A DNA stretch of 29,983 nt from Choristocarpus tenellus KU-1152 (lineage: Eukaryota > Phaeophyceae), in assembly GCA_964200185.2 (NCBI GenBank), contig CAXNAD020000095.1, positions 1 to 29,983 of the forward strand, given 5' to 3'. Made by a program: the position numbers and the translations under genes. This document shows, in pieces, positions 12,764-24,000 of the stretch (the stretch's first letter is position 1; each line of letters starts with the position of its first letter). The notes beneath the pieces were generated by a model, which had not been told where the DNA came from, did no database searches, and worked only from the letters and a program-made list of their open reading frames with translations.

Positions 12764-15328
12764 TCAACATCCATGTCCCTTCAACTCTCTGCAACTGTTA
12801 ACCGTACAAACTAGGTGGTGAAATGCAGTAAACTTGAGGCAATTTGATTACATCAATACTCTGTGGCATGCGACATCTTGGTACCACACTTCACCCATTG
12901 ATTGGCCACATAGGAGAGTCACTAGTGAGCAGTCTTTCTACTGGTGCAGGGATAATGAAGTCACTCCTCAGGGTTCTCACATATTTGGCACATTCCTCCC
13001 AAAACTGCTACACCACCAAATATGTTACACTCTGAAACACTCTGGAGTAGACACATAAACAGAGTGTACAGCATAATAGTGTCAATTTGGTTGCACTCTA
13101 CAGTCGCCCCAGTTTAGAGCTGGCAATAGCAAGGGCAACGGCATCAAATAGAAAGAATTAGGAAGAATCCCACAGTTCTTCCAAGACAAGAGTCTCCAAA
13201 CCTCACTCCACATGCACTATCTCTATTCCCTTCCCCAAACAAAAACTCTTGCCTTCACAGGGATGTAAATTGCCCCCTCTTTCGTTGGTGGAAGATGTGT
13301 ACTTCCAATTTTTACCAGCCTTGCCACCTGCTCTTGCTGTCTCAAGGTCAATGACATTGCATACAGATCAATCAATGAGAGGCAATAAAATAAGTTTAGG
13401 ACAAGGAATGAAAAGGGATATTAGGTGTACCCCCTTTCCTACATACAGCACCCACAGCACCCACAGAAGTACAAGTTGTGGTGCAACTTCAAGCAGGGAG
13501 AAGTGGGATGCTCTAATTGCCACACACTCTTGACCCACTCTCTACTCCTCACCATACAGACCTCAACGACGGTGTACCCAGATTGGACAAAAAACAAAAT
13601 CCATTGCGCCTAGTTGAATCCATCTCTCCCTTTCACAAAAATATTGTCAGTGCAATAGTATCATCATTGAATTGCCGGCAGGGGGGTACAAATACTCGGA
13701 ACTAATCAACCAATGGAGTCATTGAGTGGGGGGAGGAATGCAACCTACATCTCTTGGAAGCAAAACTGAAAATAATTTAGTACACCATACAATGTACGCC
13801 TTCATGTCATCATGCAGGAATAGGAGTGGAGGACACATGGACAAAGATCCATACACAAGTTCAATGGGAGCAACACATCAATCCCTGGGCAATCCCCGGG
13901 CAATCCCTGGAAGGTCCTTCTGTCGTGTTTGTACAACTGATAACCTCACAAGTCTACACACACACAGACGGCATTTATATAGCCTCAGATGTGGAGATGA
14001 CTCACCCCAAAGAATGCATGAGTGGAAATTGCTAGAGAATCAAGCTTCGGGATATAAGATATCTTAGCCACCGAGTGCTGCATCATCAACAACGTCAGGA
14101 GGGAATAGGCAAGGTTGGTGGGGAGAGACGTGAAACGATGCATGTCATGCTGTAGGCATCATTAGGCAGTTTCCATAAGTGTACATGTCTAAGGAAATGC
14201 CTATTTTCTACCTCTGAAGTTGACCCTCGAATCTTCTCCAGGTAGCATGCACAGTGTTGGGATCAACGTTAAACACTCAAGGTTTAGAGTAAGCAAGTGT
14301 CCAACCCGAATTAAGAGAGCCAACTTCAGACAGGAAAATGCCCTATATTGCTTTGAACCACAACATTTTCATCACACCTACATTCTGTAACGTCCGGTGG
14401 ATTCCTTGAGTGATTCCATTAATAAACTTTCTATCTACGGCCAAGAAGGATATACCACCTAAACTCACAAAACAGACCCACATTCGCAAAAGTCTTGGCG
14501 ACGAGGCAGGTGACACCCGCCACGGCGAGACCTACATACCTGGTGCGGGGGCACTTCAGTTAGTGAGTACTTTATGGGTGAGTGTGAACGGGGGAGGTGG
14601 CTTAATCCAGTGAGGCTGGACCCCTGGGGAGTGCTCTAGCAACCACTACCCCTCAATCAGGATAAGGTATCACGCAGTCGTCCTGCAAATCATGATAAAC
14701 GCTTAGGGCAGCATGGGAACCAGCCATAGAAAGCAACTGGCTCTTCAAAGATAGCTGGATACTGAGCTCAACATACATCATTTGACAAAAGAGTACCTAC
14801 CCCCACGGCTCGGAGGCGTATGTACCAGGGAAATGACTCTGGATCATGGTGGTGTACATCGTCCAATACGCCGCATTTATGACGGAAGCACCGCTAGACA
14901 AGCGAAGGAACCTCTGTAAGGGGAAGCAGGGGTGTTGGTCAAGTTTTGAAGTAAGTGTGCACGAGGTTTAGCCACAGATAGTGCACCTTTGGCGATCTTG
15001 TTCGACAAGTCTAGAATCTAGTACAACATCAAGATTGGAGAGAAATCTAAGGTTTCAGTTACTGGTCAAAGTTGCACTCTACTCTTGCCTATTCCACCTT
15101 TTCAGCTCGCCTGACCATGAACAAAACATATTTTCAACAACAATGGGTCTCATCTACAACCTTGGAGCCTGCCTCGTACAGCAATGTTGGTTCCTCTACT
15201 AGTCTTGATGTTACTATTTCGACATTGCTAAGGAGGCGACAGATCTGGCGGGTCGGTGGACCAAGTCCTGACACTGGGAATACATTTGCTGCTATCCGTC
15301 GAGTAGCTCCAATCAAGAAGAACTGCAT
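12764..15328 (-). CDS. Probable mitochondrial membrane protein, TMEM223-like N-terminal half
   Basis: Nine minus-strand exons can be joined with matching phases: 15328-15161, 14913-14807, 14539-14482, 14077-14006, 13936-13877, 13609-13553, 13336-13259, 13007-12895, 12788-12764. They give about 245 residues. Residues 1-50 start MQFFLIGATRRIAANVFP and look like a mitochondrial presequence: basic, Ser/Arg-rich, no acidic cluster at first. Then comes LLYEAGSKRFLRLSSGASV, two hydrophobic segments (about residues 62-78 and 92-106), LVAKTFANHSVAKISYIP and LAISTHAFFG. This order (LY..., FxRL, two membrane spans, VxxIxYxP, THxxFG) is what I recall of the TMEM223/TMEM186/TMEM70 group, inner-membrane assembly factors of respiratory complexes. 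The C-terminal exons (e.g. QFWEECAKYVRTLRSDFIIP) do not clearly match that group, and exon 13936-13877 has a weak donor, so the tail may be wrong. The start lies 194 bases from the start of bL27m on the other strand. Confidence 0.58.
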
Positions 15329-15522
15329 TACTTGGACGACACTTAAGGCTGTAGAAGGAACCCAAGTCGAACACTCTCTTCATATGTGGTAAGTAGTTGT
15401 TGTGTAGTTGTCGTCGCGCGTTTCGCGCATATGTTTACTAGTCTGAGTGTCAATAATTATAACCATGTACTATTCCACTACCCTACAACACAGTCTAGAC
15501 AGGAGTTCTGGACGCAGTTGAA
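15329..15522. promoter_or_regulatory. Short bidirectional promoter region of the TMEM223-like and bL27m genes
   Basis: The 194 bases between two divergent start codons must hold both 5' UTRs and core promoters, assuming no unseen 5' exon. It contains an inverted repeat with five-base CG-rich arms, GCGCG-TTT-CGCGC at 15416-15428, the only strongly CG-rich patch nearby. The TTTCGCGC half resembles an E2F-type site. Function is inferred from position only. Confidence 0.5.
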
Positions 15523-16412
15523 ATGAGTGTGAAGGTTGCAGCGGGGTCAATGCGGGGGTGGGCTACAGCATGCACTCAAACCGTTGGTGATATATTCTCA
15601 GGTAGGCTGGAGAGGGCAACCCCTTCATCTTGCTGTTGCCAACGTTCCAACCAAGTAAACGACTCCTTCTCTCTGCGTATTGTAAGGGGATGGTTCGCGT
15701 TTTGAGGCCCGCACCTGTCTTCAAGCTGTTCCAAAACAATAGAAGCGACTTTCCTCACTATGAACTCATGTTCCACTGAGCGGCAGGTTCGAATTGCATG
15801 CCTGTGAGATTCGCGTCTAAGGCAGCTGGGGGATCAACTTCAAATGGTCGCGATTCTATTGGTAGGCGACTTGGTGTGAAGAAGTTTGGAGGGTGAGTGC
15901 TAGTTTCATTTAATCAGTAAATATTAGTCGCTTCCCCACCTCTAGCAGAAATATTTTCTCATTTCATATTTCGAGAGCCTTGTGCAAGGCTGTTCTCCCA
16001 CCTACCTTAAGTAGAGAAGTCTCTTGGACCTTCCGTTAAGAAACCGCACCCAACCCACTACTCTTCGATTCGTGTTGTATTTGTGCAATCATTGGCAGAG
16101 AGAAGGTAATTCCGGGCAATATCATAATACGTCAACGAGGCACCAAGTACCACCCTGGGAAGAATGTGGGCATGGGGAAGGATCACACTCTCTTCGCACT
16201 TACACCTGGTTTTGTAGTGTTCAACTACAATAAGAAGAAAGGTCGACAGGTGGTTTCAATTATGCAGGGTAAGTTGAAGGAGGGGGTGAGTGCGGTGCCA
16301 TCCATCGCAGGGCCAATGGAAGAACGAAGTAAGGGTTCTCTCCTCCAGTCGGCACTGTGACATCCGCTTATCCGTGAGAGCTGAGGCATGTGCTTCCACA
16401 GTTGGACAGTGA
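15523..16412 (+). CDS. Mitochondrial large-subunit ribosomal protein bL27m
   Basis: Exons 15523-15601, 15787-15892 and 16099-16268 join in phase, with donors GTAGGC, GTGAGT and GTAAGT. A tentative 11-base last exon, 16402-16412, adds three residues and a stop. Residues 1-34 ([19 protein letters not shown] and on) have no signal peptide and look like a mitochondrial presequence. The L27 core is unmistakable: [75 protein letters not shown]. Bacterial-type L27 sits at the peptidyl-transferase centre, its N-terminal tail reaching the tRNAs. The AGGSTxNGRDS motif here would become N-terminal after presequence removal. The C-terminus is the weak point. If the consensus donor at 16269 is not used, the frame runs on to 16360. 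Divergent from the TMEM223-like gene, so two nuclear genes for mitochondrial proteins may share a promoter. Confidence 0.93.
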
Positions 16413-17182
16413 TTGCGATGGAATGGTCAGACCCACAAGGGAACTGCCCCCAATGCTGCCCCAAGGTCTGTTGTCTTGTTAACTGCTCAGCAACTGGTCG
16501 TTTGTTCAGCGCCCAACAAAAAAGGTGTGGTTGACAGCAATCATGGCATGTCACTAGAAAACGAGTTGTGTGATCTGGGCTGTAAGGTTTTCTTAAGCGG
16601 GTTGGCATAATGACCTTTAGATTGATGTGAGTGAACTAGAAACAAGTCATATTGTAATAGCTACTTTTCCACAATAAGATGTGATCAATTTGCATCCAGA
16701 TGATGTGGTTGACTGGGGCCCTTCAACTTGAAATGCTAAAGTATGCACCAGTAGTGGGGGGGCTCGGAAGGCTATGTGCACCTTGACCACATATGGTGAA
16801 AAAAAAGTCACTGTTTGCTCTGCTACCTTTTACAGTACCAAGGTGATAATACATCACATGGCAATGGTTTACTAGGTGGGAACATTGTTTGAGGTACCTG
16901 AACCGTTAAATGATTTTGAGACACCCATCATCAACACAGTACAGATGCTGAAGGAGTATGCAGGATGCGTGCATATCCAAGCAAAGGATTGTGCCTGATG
17001 CGGTTCTTTATTGTGTGGTGGATGGGGTAGGAGCACCTCATTTGGTGCTGTCTGCCCAGTTATTGCAATTTAACATGCCTTGGCTTCATCATAGCCCAAT
17101 CTCTATGTTACACCTGTGTATGTGGCTTGTGCTAGCCAAACAAATTAGAGTTTGCCTATTCCACAAAGTGTCTCCCTCGTAG
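16413..17182 (+). pseudogene. Decayed reading frame of an unidentified protein
   Basis: From 16621 one frame stays coding-like for about 125 codons but is cut by TAA (16675), TGA (16729), TAG (16873) and TGA (16996). Between the stops it reads DVINLHPDDVVDWGPST, NAKVCTSSGGARKAMCTLTT, EKKVTVCSATFYSTK and VGTLFEVPEPLNDFETPIIN. Near 16970 the coding-like signal moves to another frame (PDAVLYCVVDGVGAPHLVLS and on) up to a TAG at 17180. A 65-codon frame at 16413-16610 just before may be its 5' part. I do not recognise the family; it could be an old transposon protein or a dead host gene. The GT...AG stretch at 16843-16875 could be mistaken for a 33-base intron. Confidence 0.5.
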
Positions 17183-18858
17183 TAGACTTGTAAAGAATGT
17201 CCATTGCATGCTGCTCTAGTGTCATTTGTTTTAAGTAATCCCAACCATGTCACTTAGTTTGTACATGATTGCATCTTTCTCATCCATTGTATCATTCTCA
17301 CACTAGCATTTTCTTGGGCTGTACCAAGCTAAGACGATACTTAAACTGACAAATATGCTACAAGCAAAAACGAGTTCCCTTCCTGGCTGTCTCCCTCCTT
17401 CCCCTCCAAGACATCCCCTAGCTGCTAGCAAGCAATCTCATAGAATCGTTATCAGTACTGGTAAAGTTCTGCCTGTTCCCTTTTCATGTTGACAGACCCT
17501 GGATGTGAGGACCAATTTCACCAAATGCATCTTTCCTACCTTTTCATGTCAGCTGAAACATACTGTGAAGTTCAGTTTCTCCGAAAGCATGTTTCCCACC
17601 TCTCCATGTAGGCTGAAACAGCATGTGACATCCAATTTCAAGGAATGTATCCAGAAATGTACCTTGTGCATATTATGCCGGGTCTTGGCCATTCTCAAAA
17701 TCAAAATACTATGAACAAGTAACACGAGTGGACAATACTGAGCAGTGCATATTGCACTCATTCACGCACACAGTATTGGATTTTGTTCAATTGTATAATA
17801 TAATTATGTGTTACTAATAGTGGAAACTGAAGAATGAAATCATGCTATTTGTGTTTACCTTGGGGCAACTCCGATTGTGATCAAAGTAATGCCTCACTTT
17901 ACCACCATGGTAGTATGATCCGTGTTTTGTGTTTCACATTTAATACTTGAAATTGGAGGCATTGTGTGTATACTATCAACACTTGTCAGCAGTATATTAT
18001 ACGTTGTTCAGCAAAACAGCTGAGCCGATTTGGTCTGTCTGTTTGTGACAACAATTGCAACTATTTACTATGTAACATCTGTTGTCTGATTTTACTTCAA
18101 GTTTAACGCTAAAAAACGTTAGGTTATGTTATGTGGGTGATACAGTGCCTGTGGTGTGTCCATTTCAGAAAGAAAAAAATGATTGTGATCGTGAAGATGG
18201 TATGCCTCTGTAGATGCTGAGGATGACTATAAGGAAGCGAATCGTGGGGGGTAAAAAGAGATCAAGTAATCAAGAACCTTATGTTCAGCAAATGAACAAG
18301 TAAAAGACTGGACAACAATGGAATCCGATGGATGGATCAAGGTCACCTACATGACGAGTCTTTCAGAACATGTAGGCTCGCGATCGTGAGAGCACATCCA
18401 TATATGCAGCAGTCAACTTGAGCTCATGTTCCGTACTAAAAGAGCCCACAGAGAATAGTAATGCGAAAAGATATTCCAATAACCCTGTCAATCAAGAAGT
18501 AGCGACTGGAAAATGCTCTAGCCTTTCCACACCGGGCCAAACCTGCTTGTACTCTGTTTTTGACAGCCATGCTACATTATTTTTATCAATACATATATAT
18601 ATATATCGGTTATTATTACGTTTGTCTGGGGAATCCCATATCCATAATCGAAGAGGTAGTCTAAAGAAGGCAATTCACAATGCTTGAGGACCATGTAAGG
18701 AAAACGAGTCAGTGGAAACAAGGAAGAGTAAAGCTCACATGAGATCAACACCATCACCTGAAATGAATAAAGGGTAAAAGAAGAAAATTGAACAAAACAG
18801 GATGCAAGAGAAACCACTCAGTAGACAATGGTAGTGGTGGTGGCTTGGGCTACATTTG
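17183..18858. other. Gene-poor intergenic region
   Basis: No exon chain can be supported on either strand. It contains the 60-base tandem repeat at 17461-17660 and an AT dinucleotide run at 18593-18606. Otherwise it is unremarkable AT-rich sequence. Confidence 0.5.
17461..17660. repeat. Diverged tandem repeat with a 60-base period, about 3.3 copies
   Basis: Lined up every 60 bases, the segments starting 17461, 17521 and 17581 share cores such as TTTCATGT/CTCCATGT, GCTGAAACA, GATGTGA/CATGTGA and CAATTTCA. A partial fourth copy begins at 17641. The second and third copies differ at about 16 of 60 positions. The period is a multiple of three and a frame is open through copies two and three (20-residue repeat with TKCIFPTFSC / SESMFPTSPC). 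No start, splice site or family supports a protein. Confidence 0.8.
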
Positions 18859-18966
18859 CTATTGCTTTGGGGTAATGCACATCAGCTGAGGTTCCATGGA
18901 ATGCTGCTCTGCCGTATCAGCCACGCACTCATACCACTTCTTCTGTTGGTTAGTGGCCTTGGTGCT
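18859..18966 (-). CDS. Possible last exon of an unidentified minus-strand gene
   Basis: On the minus strand an ATTAG acceptor is followed by 35 codons rich in charged and polar residues, beginning STKATNQQKKWYECVADTAE, and a TAG stop at 18861-18859. Composition is coding-like and unlike the neighbouring intergenic sequence. No convincing upstream exon was found between 18967 and 21000. It may be a gene whose other exons are small, or a remnant. Confidence 0.25.
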   Translation of the reverse strand, partial: STKATNQQKKWYECVADTAEQHSMEPQLMCITPKQ

Positions 18967-19882
18967 CTAATCTGCTGTTGCAATCCCAAACCTTCAAAGG
19001 TAGAAAACATATATTATTATGGCACATAAATGTCCTCAACATGTGGGAATATTGCAGCACCTAACTAAACAGAGTGAGTTAAACCCTAATACAGATGATG
19101 TAGTACTGTATAGCAGCTAGCTCTTCTCCCTGCTCCTATGATGCAACACCTGAATGGAGATATGGATCCTTGGTAGGTTACCATGCATGCTCAAAATTAA
19201 GGGTACCACCTGAAGAATGAAATCCAGTCCTAGCAGTAGTGTGAAGGTACCAATAATAGCTTTGAATGCATTTTATTTTAGGCATTTCTTTAGAAGGACA
19301 GCTAGCCGTACCATGTTTTTTTTCAAATACGACACTGGATACAAATGTTGTATGGTATATAATGTATGTATTTATATAGAAGATGACCGTTGTTGTAAGT
19401 AGTTCGCAATTCCGACTCGTTTGTTACATGTTCATCCCACTTACGACTCTAGAAAATAGGAGTAGCATTGAATTGAACAACAGTTGTGATGACATGGTGG
19501 ATTTCTCTTCACAACTTTGAGGCTTACGTTCTTCAACCTCAGAAAAACATGGGCTGCTCATAGTCTGTATCAGGTGCGACAAGATGATATATCTTGTAGA
19601 TAGTGGGGGAAAGAGTACACAATTGAGTAAAAAAAAAAAAATGGTGCCTCTGTTAGGGGGTCTTCCCATTGAGCTCCATGCACAGTGCACACACACTTCA
19701 ATTCAACAGAGTAGATCAAATTTTCTGAGCCAATTCATCAAATGTTTGAACTACTCAGTACACTGTCAATTCACCGCACTTGAGATTTATTCTTGTATTA
19801 TACAAAAAAAAACGTCTGGCCAAATACAGATGATTCTGTGAGCATTTGATCATGCCCACCAGTTTTAAATACAACTCATACA
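18967..19882. other. Unresolved intergenic region
   Basis: AT-rich with homopolymer A and T runs. No exon with matching splice sites and phase was found on either strand. Confidence 0.4.
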
Positions 19883-20056
19883 GGCCTGTGGAATATCCAC
19901 GGCAGCCACTACCCTAAACAATGCCCACAAGCACGCCTCTTCACACCCGAGACTCCTGCTAAAAGTATTAACCCACGAAACAGATATTGCAATACTTCAA
20001 CGTGTAAGTAAGGCATTCCTCCACAAACAACTACTGAAACTACCTTACACAAAATG
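19883..20056 (+). mobile_element. Fragment of a LINE-type (non-LTR) retrotransposon endonuclease
   Basis: The frame at 19883 reads GLWNIHGS, like the N-terminal (N/W)NI(N/H)G motif of apurinic-type endonuclease domains in LINE elements. After a one-base frame change the next frame reads TTLNNAHKHASSHPRLLLKV then THETDIAILQR, matching the family's spacer, helix and (D)I(A)ILQE motif that holds a catalytic Glu, here Arg. The frame continues to a TGA at about 20054. No reverse transcriptase was found downstream, so this would be a short dead fragment. The match rests on short motifs only. Confidence 0.42.
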
Positions 20057-21068
20057 AGCAACCACACCCGCATCTACTGGTTGTGGTACATGCCCAGGTT
20101 TATTGATGTAAGTTCAGCCAGAACCAATTACGATGTGAACAAAAAAATTGCCCCGCCTTTGTAAATTGCGACACAACCTACAAGAATATTGCCTCCCCTT
20201 GTAGCACAGAAAAAGTTTTGAACTATTGAATCGTAGATGTACTGTCTACAGCAACCGTTCTATGTGACTGTGAGTCCTGCTCTGCACTTTCACCAAATGA
20301 GCACATAATGTAAACCTGTAACACATACATACTACCATTGCCTCCATCATATCCAATACTGCAAGTTTTGTGCACAAACAAATAAGCACAGGGACTCCTT
20401 ACAAACAGCACAGTAAAAAAAAGGAAAATGCAAATGCACATCATCAACAAGACAAAATATCTATCCAGTGCAAAGACACAAGGTTAAACATACATACAGT
20501 ATTGCCATGTGCCAAACTACAAATCATACGAGCCCTCAGAGCCAGCCTTCCATGTTGTGTGTAACGAACTGTGGTCAAACGATTACCACTGCTATGATAT
20601 AGGACAATTTTATCACCCTACATTCATGTCAGTGCTCAGTCACGCAATACACGTAGCCCTTCCTAATATATGTCATTATACTTACCAATATAGCTCTAAA
20701 CCACGCCCTGTTGCCCATACACGAAAAAATGCAAGGGCATTGTTGCTGTGGGTTCCTCCAGAGAGGCAAATTGGACAAGATTCGATGCAAGGAATCAACT
20801 ACTAAGAACTATTGTTGTCAGCTCCTTTTCATACACTCCGCAGAGGGGGGAGAGTTGAGTGTCGACAGGTGCACAAACATGGTCAATACCAAGGAAAGAC
20901 GTGTAGTGCAGTCCATACAACTCTTGACTCTGTGACCCTACACTACAGAGAGGTGAAAGAGATGTCCCATGGCTACATGTTACTGTGTACACAAAACAGT
21001 TCAAGTCTCCACTCTCAAGCGCCAAGCGTTCAACATTTTTTTTTTCACCCCCAACCCTCAAAAACCAA
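20057..21068. other. Unresolved region downstream of the kinase gene
   Basis: A 98-codon plus-strand frame at 20509-20805 and a longer one at 20812-21282 are open. The second runs antisense to the last kinase exon and has no family match, so neither is called. Contains the isolated minus-strand exon candidate at 20223-20315. Confidence 0.35.
20223..20315 (-). CDS. Possible last exon of an unidentified minus-strand gene
   Basis: A GTTACAG acceptor on the minus strand is followed by 30 codons (VYIMCSFGESAEQDSQSHRT and on) and a TAG stop, with coding-like Ser/Glu/Asp composition. No upstream exon could be joined with confidence. It could be an alternative 3' exon or chance. Confidence 0.22.
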   Translation of the reverse strand, partial: VYIMCSFGESAEQDSQSHRTVAVDSTSTIQ

Positions 21069-24000
21069 TCAGGCTGTCTGCATTTCTGAACTGTCATTAG
21101 ACACAATACCCAGAGACGTAGCAGGTACTCCTGACTTTTCAGGGACCTTAGTTGTCTTTGTATCCTGGATCTTCCTTGCTGGCAAGTCCTCGTCCACCAG
21201 CTGTTGCAGCTGTGGGCATTACAAACAGGAAAGGGCGTATTCCATGAATGGGGTGAGAAGAGTGCGACGAGGACAAATATAAAATGAACAAATGCAACCT
21301 TTGCACACTATTAGGTAAGCTTTCCCCTGCATTCCACATGATTACACACTACTCCTCTTTCATATCTCAACACGTAATGCACATCTGACTGGCTGTCACT
21401 ACCTTGCCATGAGAACAGCCCCACCATCCACACTGCAACCATTACAGTTTGTACTACAGCTGAAACATAGCAAGAAAACAACACGTCAGTTCCAGTTACA
21501 TAGGATCCCACACCAGCTTCATAAAACATGATCCCCCTCCCCAGCAATCCTCATAAATGCCCTCCTTCCTCCAAACCAGACTCTGTGGTGAATGACCTGC
21601 AAGGGTAGGGGAGAATCTTTCCCACTGAGTTCCAAGCTGTTAGATGATAGTGTTGGACTAGGGCCGGGAGCTGATGTAGGCATGATGGCACAGTGGTGGA
21701 TGCCTTCAAACCACTCATGCAGGAGGGCTTGAGGCGCGTCCACCCTGAGGTACTGATCCATCTCCAGCAGATCTCCCACAAGTTCTTTCGCCTCTGGGGT
21801 GACCTTCTTCCAGATGGGACCCCCCATGTTCAGCGGGCGTTGCAGGCAGGCCCTTGATGGGGTCCAGGGCATCCTGCCTGACAGCATCTTGAAGAGTATA
21901 GTCCCAACTGACCTGGAGATGAAACGAGAGCAAAGCGACAAAACTCATGGGTGTCAGCAGCAGCAATGGGTGTGGTGAAGGGCATTGAAGGGTATGTAAT
22001 TGCTGCAACTTTGTGAACCAATGTTGGTTCCCTAGACTTGGTTGAGGTGTTGAGTGTGTTGAATTTGGAATCTCTATATAAAAAACTGGGGCTACGATTA
22101 AAATGAGAATAATAGTGCCATGCAATCATCTCCAGCACAGATTCTTCAGGGGGGGGTAAGCAGGACTGTCAAGGGAAGCAAGCAACCAGACAGTTCCTCT
22201 CAAAAAGCAACTATAACATTGAGATATGGGAGAGGAAAGCAGTAGAGGAAAAACAACAGTCCAAAATTCTAGTATCATGCAACAATGCTATGGTATGAGT
22301 GGTGAAACAAAGTCCTGCTCAAGCTATACCAATCCCCACAAAGCTCACCACATGTCAGCAGCTTTTCCGTATGACTCTTGCATCAAGACCTCTCTTGCAA
22401 CAAACCCATCTGTACCCGTGTGCTTGAACAGGTGGAAGGGGATCTTGTGGATGTTGCCTGTGAACCTGAAGTATCGACAATCTGGAACCTTCCTAGCGTG
22501 GCCAAAGTCACATATCTTCACAACTAGGCCACTTAAAGAGTTAGGCACTGTTGACTGATATGAGGGGAGAGGATGGGGGACAACGATCAAGGTGGGTTGA
22601 GCAGGTGAGCAGAAGCTACAAAATACCATGGACCTCAACAGCAGATGTCTTCCAGGACAAGCAGTTGTAGAGTTGTGCTTTGTGTACTACCAAGGTGTGA
22701 GGCAAAGAGCAGACCTAGGGTGTATACGGAGCCTCAGGATAATTCTATCATGAACTTGGATCTACATATACATATTTATCTACAAAGCATCTAACCCTCC
22801 CCTGCCCCACTGCCTCTTTTTCACAAGTAATGTCTAAGACTTCCTGTTGCACCTGAGCTGTTCCAGCAGCAAGCGAGTCAGCTTCCCTACTGTCCTCCGA
22901 ATCAGAGGTGTCTGGCACAGACACCACAGGCTCCAGCTCACCCTCCAGCACATCAGACAATAGAATGTTGGCAGGTTTGAGGTCACAGTGCACAATCCCT
23001 TTCCCGTGTAGGAAGACCAATCCATCCAATATCTGCTTCACTGCTCGCTTTGCATCCAGTTCGTTGAGGCGAACTCGAGTGTAGAGGAAGTCCTCCAGAG
23101 TGCCACAAGGTGCACGTTCCTGAACCAGGTATAGGTTCTCCGGAGACTCGTAGATCTCATAAAGGCGGATAATGTGGTTGTTCACCATGCGCTGCAGTTG
23201 TGGATAAAAGAAACAAACAAAAAAAGGTCATTGTATAAACAACTTAAGGGACCAGCAAAGGGTAACATTATAGAGTAATCCAAACCATTACATTGGCCAT
23301 TGGGTGGTTCATTAGAGGGGTGAACAAGGTGTGTGGGGAGCACTGTTTCTCTCGATTTGTTGCAGATTATTTTGAGTTTGTCCTGCTGCAGTGATACAGG
23401 ATGGGGAGATATCATGAGTCCACAGAAGAGATCAAGCGAGAAGTGGTCAGCTATCATCAAAAAGTCGTATCTCAAACGGGGCATTCCAAACAACAGGACG
23501 TAGAGACAAAACACAACACACGGTAACAGAGCAAGCAACAAACCTCAATATGTGCTCCTTGCTCAAACCAAGCAATCTACATTGGTACCAAGCTGCTCAC
23601 AGTCACCAGCTACTGCACCCCAGTCTCTTCATTAGTACAGTGACAGCCCTATTAGATGTCTCGAGGTTTAGGATGGATATCTCTCTCACCTGCTGAATCT
23701 GAATCTCACGTTGAACAGACGCCTTCTCTGCGTCGGAGAAGAGGAACTTCTTGCCCACATTCTTGATGGCCACCTTCAGTTCAAAGGCGAGCCAAGTCAA
23801 GCAGGTGGTAACTTTACCCAAGAACTAGAAATCACAAGCATCGTTCTCTCAAAACCAACATTGTTATTTCCCATCAGCCTTCACCTTGCCCCACCACGCT
23901 CAAAACACAGAACAATACCCCTTCCCCACTCAATCACACAACCCTGCAAAATGTTTAAAACATCAAGAGGATTTCCATTGCCCAGAGCATGAGAGGGTAA

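Noticed and set aside
13726-14067. Plus-strand frames opposite the TMEM223-like exons
   Set aside because: They overlap minus-strand exons that have strong splice sites (GTGAGT at 14005) and matching phases, so they are antisense shadows.
15072-15392. Open plus-strand frame of 106 codons ending at a GTAAGT, first taken as exon 1 of bL27m
   Set aside because: The opposite strand here carries the in-phase presequence exon of the TMEM223-like gene (15328-15161). bL27m is better started at 15523, where leftover bases match its second exon.
15781-15800. GGTTCGAAT box resembling a tRNA T-arm
   Set aside because: It is the start of bL27m exon 2 and no cloverleaf can be folded around it by eye.
16843-16875. 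33-base GT...AG segment as a tiny intron removing one stop of the decayed frame
   Set aside because: It would leave the other stops and the frameshift. Confident introns in this window are 130 bases or longer.
20812-21282. 156-codon plus-strand frame
   Set aside because: It lies antisense to the last kinase exon (21209-21069), has no family match and is rich in Ser, Cys and His, as shadows often are.
21519-21596. Continuation of kinase exon 7 to the stop at 21519
   Set aside because: A phase-0 donor (CAG/GTCATT at 21597/21596) joins to a clearly coding last exon at 21209-21069, so the read-through is probably intron. It remains an alternative end.
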